From Myxococcota bacterium (GTDB taxonomy: Bacteria; Myxococcota_A; UBA9160; PR03), in the NCBI GenBank assembly GCA_025453505.1, contig JALOQG010000133.1, positions 1 to 7,287 of the forward strand: DNA of 7,287 bases, written 5' to 3'. This document shows positions 1 through 5,219 of the stretch, piece by piece (the first letter of the stretch is position 1; each line of letters starts with the position of its first letter). The notes under the pieces were generated by a model. The model was not told the origin of the DNA. It saw nothing but the letters and a program-made list of their open reading frames with translations, and searched no databases. The translations under genes were made by a program, and so were the position numbers.

Positions 1-299
1 TCCGCGTCGTCGAGCAGGTAGCGCAGCTCGTCTTCGACGTAGCGGAAGTTCACGTTGACCGGCACCGCGCGCAGCTTGAAGCAGCCGATCATCGCCTCGA
101 GATACTCGGGCCCGTTCTGCAGATAGAGCCCGACCACGTCGCCCGCGCGCACGCCGCGCGCCGCGAGCGCATGCGCGCACTGGTTCGCACGCCGATCGAG
201 CTGCGCAAACGTGCGCCGCTCCGCGCCACAAACGAGCGCAGTGCGCTCGGCAGCGACATCGACGACCGATTCGAACAGATCTGCGAGATTGAAATGCAT
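1..299 (-). CDS. Acyl-CoA synthetase (AMP-forming ligase), FadD19-like, N-terminal part only
   Basis: The first 99 residues of an ANL-superfamily acyl-CoA ligase are visible; the gene runs off the left edge. Such enzymes activate a carboxylic acid with ATP to the acyl-adenylate and then the CoA thioester in the cytoplasm. The frame begins MHFNLADLFES, has a typical early segment (residues about 20-35, including RTFAQLDRRAN), and then the family-typical VPVNVNFRYVEDELRYLLDD near residues 78-97. The AMP-binding P-loop and the catalytic lysine would lie beyond the edge. The VNVNFRYVE-ELRYL stretch is very like what I recall of FadD19, the steroid-CoA ligase for C24-branched side chains, but it also occurs in other ligases. 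The start ATG has no strong Shine-Dalgarno; it was chosen because the protein begins where homologues do. It follows the thiolase-like genes after a 173-bp gap holding a large inverted repeat, so it may be in the same operon or separately expressed. The ligase family is secure; the substrate is inferred from the neighbours. Confidence 0.88.
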   Translation of the reverse strand, partial: MHFNLADLFESVVDVAAERTALVCGAERRTFAQLDRRANQCAHALAARGVRAGDVVGLYLQNGPEYLEAMIGCFKLRAVPVNVNFRYVEDELRYLLDDA

Positions 300-320
300 C
301 GTCCGACTACGAAGCCCCAC

Positions 321-436
321 GGCGGGCGGGGCGATGCGTTCGGCGGCCGCCTGTGAAGGCGCCCACGAACACGCGCGCGAAGCGCGACGCCCGAGCGCCT
401 GAACCGAAGGCCGACGAACGCATCGACCCGCCCGCC
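321..436. repeat. 116-bp dyad-symmetric inverted repeat filling the intergenic gap
   Basis: Arms 321-348 and 409-436 are complementary at 26 of 28 positions; the mismatches are 331/426 and 343/414. An inner stem in the same register pairs 357-362 with 395-400, and a small hairpin 374-378/382-386 with a GAA loop sits near the centre. It occupies most of the 173-bp gap between the last thiolase-like gene and the acyl-CoA ligase. No T-tract follows on either strand, so it is not a canonical intrinsic terminator. It could be a transcript-stabilising or processing hairpin, a REP/MITE-like element, or a protein site. No flanking target duplication was seen and no gene lies inside. Apart from this element I see nothing recognisable in 300-472. 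Confidence 0.8.
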
Positions 437-472
437 CGGCAACCAACCGCGCGAACCGCGCAGCCCGACGCC

Positions 473-1630
473 TCAGGGCCGCGCACTGCCCACGATCCAC
501 ATCGAGAAGAACTGCGACCCGCCGCCGTACGCATGCCCGAGCGCGATCTTCGCACCGTCCACCTGATGCTCGCCCGCCTGCCCGCGCACCTGCATCGCGG
601 CCTCCGCGAAGCGCAGCATCCCGGACGCGCCGATCGGATTGCTCGACAGCACGCCCCCCGAGCAGTTGACGGGCAGATCGCCGTCGAGGGCCGTCGCGCC
701 CTCGTACGTCATCTTCCAGCCCTGTCCCACTTCGGCGAAGCCGAGATTCTCCATCCACATCGGCTCGAACCACGAGAACGGCACGTAGATCTCGGCCGCG
801 TCGATCTCGCGGCGCGGGTCGGTGATGCCGGCCTTCGAGTAGACCTCCTTGGCGCACATCTGACCCGAGACCGGGTTGATCTTCTCCTGCCCCGCGAACT
901 GCGTCGGCTCCGAGCGCATCGCCATCGAGTGCACCCAGGCCGGCGCGAGCTTCGGCCTCGGGATCGCGCGCTCGCTGGTCAGCACCATCGCGCACGCGCC
1001 GTCCGACGACGGGCACGTCTCGTGGAAGCGGATCGGGTCCCAGAGCATCGGCGAACCGGCGATCGCGTCGAACGTCAGGTTGGGATCGCGGATGTGCGCG
1101 TACGGATTCTTCAGCGCGTTGGCGCGATCCTTTACCGCGACGCGGATGCCGGTGTCCTCGGGTGCGCCCGATCGCTGCATGTAGCCGCGCACCAGCGGCG
1201 CGAAGTAGCCGCCCGCGCCCGCGACGACCGCCGCCTGCAGCGGCGTCTTCACGGTGAGCGCCCACATCGCGTTGCTCTCGCTCTGCTTCTCGAACGCCAC
1301 CGTCAGCACGCGTTCGTGGATGCCGGCCTGGATCAAGCTGGCCGCGACGATCGCCGTCGAGCCGCCGACGCTGCCGGCCGTGTGGACGCGCAGCATCGGC
1401 TTGCCGACCGCGCCGAGCGCATCGGCGAGATACAGCTCGGGCATCATCACGCCCTCGAACATGTCGGGCGCCTTGCCGATCACGACCGCGTCGACGTCCG
1501 GCCAGTCGAGCCCGGCGTCGTCGAGCGCGCGCAGCGCGGCCTCGCGCAAGAGGCCGGCGATCGACACGTCGTCGCGTCGCGCGGTGTGGTGGGTCTGACC
1601 GATTCCGACGATGGCGCAGCGCTCGGCCAT
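473..1630 (-). CDS. Thiolase-fold lipid-transfer-type protein (Ltp3-like), probable retro-aldolase subunit
   Basis: A 385-residue thiolase-superfamily protein beginning MAERCAIVGIGQT. Fold landmarks are present: the first-half segment at residues 82-92 (VHTAGSVGGST), VNCSGGVLSSNPIGASG at 321-337, and a C-terminal glycine loop HAYGGGSQ at 366-373. The thiolase catalytic residues are not. The nucleophile cysteine position appears to be Gly86, the GHP histidine is replaced (SNP, Asn331), and the final cysteine is replaced by Ala367, next to Tyr368. This pattern is known from Ltp-type proteins such as Ltp2, which cleave beta-hydroxyacyl-CoA by retro-aldol reaction together with a DUF35 partner. 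The length is close to mycobacterial Ltp3 (about 394 aa). The start overlaps the preceding stop as TGATG, with GGAGG 7 nt upstream. A longer reading frame continues upstream to 2470, but that stretch is a shadow of the next gene. Confidence is high for the family, moderate for aldolase activity. Confidence 0.9.
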   Translation of the reverse strand: MAERCAIVGIGQTHHTARRDDVSIAGLLREAALRALDDAGLDWPDVDAVVIGKAPDMFEGVMMPELYLADALGAVGKPMLRVHTAGSVGGSTAIVAASLIQAGIHERVLTVAFEKQSESNAMWALTVKTPLQAAVVAGAGGYFAPLVRGYMQRSGAPEDTGIRVAVKDRANALKNPYAHIRDPNLTFDAIAGSPMLWDPIRFHETCPSSDGACAMVLTSERAIPRPKLAPAWVHSMAMRSEPTQFAGQEKINPVSGQMCAKEVYSKAGITDPRREIDAAEIYVPFSWFEPMWMENLGFAEVGQGWKMTYEGATALDGDLPVNCSGGVLSSNPIGASGMLRFAEAAMQVRGQAGEHQVDGAKIALGHAYGGGSQFFSMWIVGSARP

Positions 1631-2679
1631 CACGCTCCCTCCAGTACGCAGACGAGATTCTGTTGCAGACACGGACCCGAGGTCGCGTGCGCGACGGCGC
1701 GGCGAGCGCTGCCGTCCCAGATCCGGCTCGCGGCTTCGCCGATGCGCGCGAGACCCGCCGCCATCATCGGATTGGCGCAGAGCGCGCCGCCCGACGGGTT
1801 CACCTTCACGTTCGCGCCGAGCCCGAGCGCATCGCGCAGGATCAGCTCCTGGTGCGTGAACGGCGCGTGCAGCTCGGCGACGTCCACGGCGCCCCGGCCG
1901 ACGCCGGCCTTCTCCGCGGCGAGCCGCGTCGAGACCGAGACGGTGAGATCGCGCGCGCCGAGCGAATGCGGCTCGATGCGATGGTCGATGCCGCGGATCC
2001 ACGCCGGGCGCTCGCACACCTTGCGCGCGCGGTCGCCGGCCACCAGCACCATCGCGACGGCGCCGTCGCAGACCGGCGCGCAGTCGTGCACGCGCAGCGG
2101 ATCGGCGATGTGCGGCGTCGCGAGCAGCTTCTCGACCTCGTAATCGCCCGAGACGGTCGCATTCGGATTCGACTTGGCGGAGCGGCGGCTGCGCGCGGCG
2201 ACTTCGGCGAGGTCGCGCTCGCTGTGACCACTCTTCTCGAGATACGCACGCGCCTGGAGCGCCGCGAGCGACACCGCGTCGGGCCAGAGCGGCGCCAGCA
2301 CGTACGGATCGAGCTGCGTCGCCAGCACTTCGGGCAGATCGCCGGGCGACGACTTGCCGAACGCGTAGACCAGCGCCGTCTCCGCTTGACCGGTCTGGAT
2401 CTTCACCCACGCCTCGTAGAGCGCCCACGCGCCGTCCATCTCGACGTGCGATTCGGGGATCGGCGGCCACGCGCCAGCGGCGTCGAGCGCCATCACGAAC
2501 GCGAACGGCTGGCCCTGCAGGAAGTCGCTGGAGCCCGAGCAGGTGAAGTCGAAGGGGCGCTCGATGCCGGAGCGCGCCACCGCTTCCTGCACCACCGGCA
2601 TCAGGATCTCGACTTCGTTGCGCAGCTCGCGCCGCGCGTTGGGCGCCTGCGCGAACGAGACGATCGCGACTTCGCGCAT
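1630..2679 (-). CDS. Thiolase-fold lipid-transfer-type protein (Ltp4-like), partner subunit
   Basis: A 349-residue, shorter thiolase-superfamily protein beginning MREVAIVSFAQAP. Residues 78-86 (HVEMDGAWA) occupy the usual nucleophile region without a cysteine there. The second-half motif is VNPSGGALCANP (303-314), with Ala-Asn-Pro instead of Gly-His-Pro. The C-terminal loop is HATSGPCLQQN (331-341), where Ala332 replaces the catalytic cysteine and the GGG is lost. This protein is therefore even further from a working thiolase than its neighbour and may be a structural or binding subunit of a heteromeric complex. The length agrees with mycobacterial Ltp4 (about 354 aa as I recall), which also precedes Ltp3. 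Start: ATG in a TGATG overlap with the zinc-ribbon OB-fold gene upstream, AGGAG 8 nt before it. It ends in another TGATG with the following gene, indicating translational coupling. The reaction and substrate are not shown by sequence; a retro-aldol complex is inferred. Confidence 0.9.
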   Translation of the reverse strand: MREVAIVSFAQAPNARRELRNEVEILMPVVQEAVARSGIERPFDFTCSGSSDFLQGQPFAFVMALDAAGAWPPIPESHVEMDGAWALYEAWVKIQTGQAETALVYAFGKSSPGDLPEVLATQLDPYVLAPLWPDAVSLAALQARAYLEKSGHSERDLAEVAARSRRSAKSNPNATVSGDYEVEKLLATPHIADPLRVHDCAPVCDGAVAMVLVAGDRARKVCERPAWIRGIDHRIEPHSLGARDLTVSVSTRLAAEKAGVGRGAVDVAELHAPFTHQELILRDALGLGANVKVNPSGGALCANPMMAAGLARIGEAASRIWDGSARRAVAHATSGPCLQQNLVCVLEGA

Positions 2680-3176
2680 CACAGGAACTCCTTCAGCTTC
2701 TCGAACGGCACGTCCGGTTCCCCGGTCGGCTTGAAGTAGCGGATGCTCTGCAGCGTCGAGGTGAGCTCTTCCTTCGGAACCCACACCGCCTGCACGCGCA
2801 TGCCGATGCGGATCTGATCGACGGGGCATTCCTGGACGACGCTGAAGAACGGGATGTCGCAGCCGTCGAGCAGCACGTGCACGCTCGCGAACGGCAGCGG
2901 CACGTCGATGTTCTCGCTCGGCACGCGCACGATCGCGAAGGTCGTGATCGTGCCCTCGTCCGAGAGCTCCACCTCTTCGACGGTCGGCACCGCGCAGCGC
3001 GGGCAGGATCCGCGCGGCGGCACGTACACCTTGCGGCAGCTCGGGCAGCGCTGGCCGAGGATCTTTCCCTGGCCGATGCCGCGCAGGAAGCGCGACGTCG
3101 CGACGCCCGCGCTGTAGCGGTACTCGAGCCGCATCGGCGTCTTGATGTTGGTGACGGGCTTGGCTTCGTCGGCCAT
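2679..3176 (-). CDS. Zn-ribbon OB-fold protein (DUF35 family), acyl-CoA-associated
   Basis: A 165-residue DUF35 protein. An N-terminal helix region containing LEYRYSAGVATSRFLRGIGQG (about 17-37) leads into a zinc ribbon with two CxxC knuckles: Cys44/Cys47 and Cys58/Cys61 around a KVYVPPRGS loop. The OB-fold follows from about residue 66 (ELSDEGTITTFAIVRVP) to the C-terminus. DUF35 proteins bind and support thiolase-fold enzymes; known cases are the archaeal thiolase/HMG-CoA synthase complex and the DUF35 domain of ChsH2 that partners Ltp2. Here it sits directly before two thiolase-fold genes, coupled to both neighbours by TGATG overlaps, which fits a stoichiometric complex. GGAGGG lies 6 nt upstream of the ATG and decides the start. 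It pairs with the zinc-less paralogue encoded just upstream. Confidence 0.93.
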   Translation of the reverse strand: MADEAKPVTNIKTPMRLEYRYSAGVATSRFLRGIGQGKILGQRCPSCRKVYVPPRGSCPRCAVPTVEEVELSDEGTITTFAIVRVPSENIDVPLPFASVHVLLDGCDIPFFSVVQECPVDQIRIGMRVQAVWVPKEELTSTLQSIRYFKPTGEPDVPFEKLKEFL

Positions 3177-3640
3177 CACTCGCCCTCCGGCTGGAAGCAT
3201 TCGATGTCCCCGATGTGCCCGACGCGCTCGGCGCGCCAGCGCGGCACGACGCGCATGCCGGTCTTCATCCGCGACGGCTCGCCCGCGTCGACGGCGTGCA
3301 GCATCGCGGTATCCGCGCCGTCGAGCCGGATCAGCGCCCACGCGAACGGCCGATCGAGCGGCTGCTTCGCGCGCGGGCGCGACACCCACGACCAGGTCGT
3401 CACGACGCCGCCCGGGCCGACGTCGACGAACGCGTCGCTGACCGCGGCGCCGGTCTCCGGATCGTATTCGGCGGGCGGCACCAGCACGCGGCCCTTCGCC
3501 GTCTTCACGCCGACGAGCCGGCCGTCGCGCAGCGCGGTGAAGAAGCGCCCGAGCACGGGCCCCACCGAGCGGCGGTACGGATACTCGAGCACGTGCGGTG
3601 CGGTGAGGACGCCGCCCTCGTCGCGAACCAGGTCGCTCAT
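3176..3640 (-). CDS. OB-fold DUF35 paralogue lacking the zinc-ribbon cysteines
   Basis: A 154-residue protein that aligns by eye with the DUF35 protein encoded immediately downstream: LEYPYRRSVGPVLGRFFTAL matches LEYRYSAGVATSRFLRGI, both share the VPP turn, and both continue into an OB-fold (here GPGGVVTTWSWVSRP, roughly 75-89). At the four zinc-ligand positions it has Lys46, Lys49, Asp60 and Thr63 instead of cysteine, so the zinc ribbon cannot bind metal. I infer a duplicated subunit specialised for assembly or acyl-CoA contact. In mycobacteria the corresponding position is, as I recall, filled by one protein of about 300 residues (Rv3521), close to the sum of these two (319), so this may be the split form. 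The ATG at 3640 is preferred over one at 3661 because AGGAG lies 5 nt upstream and DUF35 homology begins just after. It lies 43 bp after the regulator gene and overlaps the next gene by TGATG. Confidence 0.88.
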   Translation of the reverse strand: MSDLVRDEGGVLTAPHVLEYPYRRSVGPVLGRFFTALRDGRLVGVKTAKGRVLVPPAEYDPETGAAVSDAFVDVGPGGVVTTWSWVSRPRAKQPLDRPFAWALIRLDGADTAMLHAVDAGEPSRMKTGMRVVPRWRAERVGHIGDIECFQPEGE

Positions 3641-3645
3641 GCCTT

Positions 3646-3650
3646 CTCCT
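3646..3650 (-). promoter_or_regulatory. Ribosome binding site AGGAG of the zinc-less DUF35 gene
   Basis: AGGAG lies 5 nt upstream of the ATG at 3640, within the 43-bp gap after the regulator gene. It supports the 3640 start over an in-frame ATG at 3661, and is the entry site for the TGATG-coupled chain of four downstream genes. Confidence 0.7.
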
Positions 3651-3683
3651 TCGGGACGCAAAGCCGGACGATCGCGCGCGGCA

Positions 3684-4373
3684 TCAGGTTTCGCTTTGCA
3701 GGATCAGCGTGGCCGCGGTGCGGATGTGTTCGGTGACGGTGCGCTCGGCGTGCAGGCCGGCCGCCCAGCCGACCAGCGACGAGAACCACACGTTCATCAT
3801 CACCTGCGCGATCGCCTGCTCGGCGTCGCTGCCGCGCGCTGCGTCGAGCGGCAGCGCGAGATTCGGGGCCTCGTCGCGCAGCGTCGCGACGACGAGCCGG
3901 GCGATCCGGAGCTGCAGCGACGCGAGCTTCATCACCGTGTCGGGCTCGCCCGCGGCCATCGCGCGGATCATCGCGCGCGCGAGCTGCGGGCGGCGCGCGA
4001 TGGCGCGCGTCGCGCGGCGGAAGAACTCGACGGCGCGATCGAACGGCGCGCCGCCCGTGCGGCCGCGGGCGACCATCGCGCCCTCGAGCCGGTCGAGTTC
4101 CTCGTTCAGCGCGAAGAGGAGGATGTCCTCCTTCGAGCGGAAGTACTTGTAGAGCGTGCCGAGCGCGACGTCGGACTGCTCCGCGACCTCGCGCAGTCGC
4201 ACCGCCTCGAAGCCGCCCTTCTCGGCGAGGTCGACGGCGGCGTCCACGATGCGGCGCATGCGCCGGAGCTGGTTCGCGGCCAACCGCGCGACGGGGGGCG
4301 CGACGGGGGGCGCGACGGGCGTGGCGGCGCCCGACGGCGCGGCGGTCTCCGGGGGGCGGGGGCGGCCAGGCAT
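3684..4373 (-). CDS. TetR-family repressor, KstR-like
   Basis: A 229-residue TetR regulator. Residues 1-30 form a Pro/Ala-rich extension with VAPP repeats. The DNA-binding domain runs from about 36 (LRRMRRIVDAAVDLAEKGG) through the helix-turn-helix at 60-82 (REVAEQSDVALGTLYKYF), then the ligand domain. Both ends resemble mycobacterial KstR as I recall it: VA-GTLY-YF-SK with LL--AL following in the DNA-binding domain, and VMMNVWFSSLVGWAA (191-205) matching KstR's VISDVWLSNLLAW. KstR represses cholesterol-catabolism genes and is released by steroid CoA thioesters. The first gene of the unit, it is followed after 43 bp by the DUF35/thiolase genes, and a KstR-type site overlaps its own promoter, so autoregulation of the whole unit is expected. 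There is no Shine-Dalgarno before the ATG. The TetR family is certain; the KstR subgroup is likely but rests on comparison from memory. Confidence 0.92.
   Translation of the reverse strand: MPGRPRPPETAAPSGAATPVAPPVAPPVARLAANQLRRMRRIVDAAVDLAEKGGFEAVRLREVAEQSDVALGTLYKYFRSKEDILLFALNEELDRLEGAMVARGRTGGAPFDRAVEFFRRATRAIARRPQLARAMIRAMAAGEPDTVMKLASLQLRIARLVVATLRDEAPNLALPLDAARGSDAEQAIAQVMMNVWFSSLVGWAAGLHAERTVTEHIRTAATLILQSET
4286..4319. repeat. 12-bp tandem repeat inside the regulator gene (VAPP repeats)
   Basis: The unit CGCGACGGGGGG occurs at 4287-4298 and 4299-4310 with a 9-bp partial copy at 4311-4319. It is a multiple of three and reads in frame as Val-Ala-Pro-Pro in the disordered N-terminus of the TetR protein. 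It is G-tract rich and probably prone to copy-number slippage. Confidence 0.85.
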
Positions 4374-4381
4374 CGAACGGG

Positions 4382-4410
4382 ATTAGAACATGTTTCATTC
4401 TTCCGTTCAA
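4382..4410 (-). promoter_or_regulatory. Sigma70-type promoter of the regulator operon
   Basis: Reading the minus strand, TTGAAC (4410-4405, 4 of 6 to TTGACA) is separated by 17 nt from TCTAAT (4387-4382, 5 of 6 to TATAAT). Only 8 nt lie between the -10 box and the ATG at 4373, so transcription would begin within about 0-3 nt of the start codon, giving an essentially leaderless regulator mRNA. This agrees with the missing Shine-Dalgarno. The region is clearly AT-richer than its surroundings. The remaining intergenic bases (4411-4451) hold nothing I recognise. Confidence 0.6.
4384..4397. promoter_or_regulatory. KstR-type operator overlapping the -10 box
   Basis: The 14-mer TAGAACATGTTTCA fits every fixed position of the KstR consensus TNNAACNNGTTNNA as I know it, with a perfect palindromic core AACATGTT (4387-4394). 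It overlaps the -10 box of the regulator promoter and lies 10 bp from the regulator start codon. A repressor bound here would block RNA polymerase. I saw no second copy in the other intergenic gaps. Confidence 0.72.
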
Positions 4411-4451
4411 CCGGGCGAGGCGATGCAGGCCGCGGGAGTCGCGAGCCGCGC

Positions 4452-5219
4452 CTACTTCGTCGCCGGCGTGATGCCGCGCACGGCGCCCTTGGCGCGCAGC
4501 GAGGTGATCGTCTCGAGGTGGCCGGTCCACGCGAGCGGCTGTTTCGCCATCCACAGCACGGCGTCGGACATGATGACCGCGTCCTCCATGCTGTAGGCGG
4601 CGGGATCGCCGAGCGTCGCCGCGAAGCCTTCGGTCCAGACCATCAGATCGAGGCGCAGCGTGTTGACCGCGACCTGCTTCTCGCGCAGGTCGTGCGCCAT
4701 GGTGGCGGTCAGCGCCTCGAGCGCGGTCTTCGTGACCGTGTAGCTCGCACGCCCGAACTCGGGGAGGACGGCGGCGCTCGAGGAGACGTTGATGATGCGC
4801 CCTCCGCCGGCCGCGGCCATGCGCGGCGCCGCGTAGTAGATCACGTAGAAGGGTCCGTTGACGTTGACGTCGAGCGCGAGGCGCCAGCGCTTCGTCGAGT
4901 CCTCGAGCGCGGGCTTCTCGGGTGCGACCGCCGCGTTGTTGACGACGAGATCGATGCGTCCCCATTCCGCGTGGATGCGCTCGACGAGATCGCGCACGGC
5001 GTCTTCGTCGCGCACGTCGAGCGCGACGGGCCAGGCGCGGTGGCCCGCATCGGTGACGAGCTTCGCCGTTTCCTCGACCGTGCCCGGCAGCTTGCTCGGG
5101 TGCTCCGCGCTCGAGCGGGCGGCGCACACGACGTCGTAGCCGGCCCTCGCGAGATCGGCGCAGAGTCGTTTGCCGATGCCCCGCGAGGCGCCCGTCACGA
5201 GCGCGACCGGCGCGCTCAC
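4452..5219 (-). CDS. SDR-family NAD(P)-dependent oxidoreductase
   Basis: A 255-residue classical short-chain dehydrogenase/reductase, the usual length. It has the cofactor motif TGASRGIG (9-16), NNAA (94-97), the active-site Asn119 in DVNVNG, Ser147 in INVSSSAA, and Tyr160/Lys164 in YTVTK; the Ser-Tyr spacing of 13 is canonical, so the enzyme should be active. It would oxidise an alcohol or reduce a carbonyl in the cytoplasm; the substrate is unknown. The start is GTG at 5219, overlapping the epoxide hydrolase stop as GTGA (4 bp). The conserved glycine motif begins within ten residues, so no longer N-terminus is needed. The coupling suggests that it acts on the diol made by the hydrolase, or on a related intermediate. 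It ends 78 bp before the regulator start; no terminator is evident, so read-through into the regulator unit is possible. Confidence 0.92.
   Translation of the reverse strand: MSAPVALVTGASRGIGKRLCADLARAGYDVVCAARSSAEHPSKLPGTVEETAKLVTDAGHRAWPVALDVRDEDAVRDLVERIHAEWGRIDLVVNNAAVAPEKPALEDSTKRWRLALDVNVNGPFYVIYYAAPRMAAAGGGRIINVSSSAAVLPEFGRASYTVTKTALEALTATMAHDLREKQVAVNTLRLDLMVWTEGFAATLGDPAAYSMEDAVIMSDAVLWMAKQPLAWTGHLETITSLRAKGAVRGITPATK

Noticed and set aside
353..2143. Long plus-strand open frame opposite the thiolase-like genes
   Set aside because: Arg/Ala/His-rich translation with no family motif, directly opposite clear thiolase-fold coding; a high-GC antisense shadow.
1631..2470. N-terminal extension of the 385-residue thiolase-like protein
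   Set aside because: The frame is open but the translation is Arg-rich and lies out of frame over the neighbouring thiolase-like gene; the ATG at 1630 has a ribosome site and family-typical start.
1663..2739. Second long plus-strand open frame opposite the 349-residue thiolase-like gene
   Set aside because: Composition dominated by Arg and Ala with no recognisable domain; shadow of the minus-strand gene.
4398..4451. Possible terminator after the SDR gene
   Set aside because: Only a weak 5-bp CGCGG/CCGCG pairing and no T-tract.
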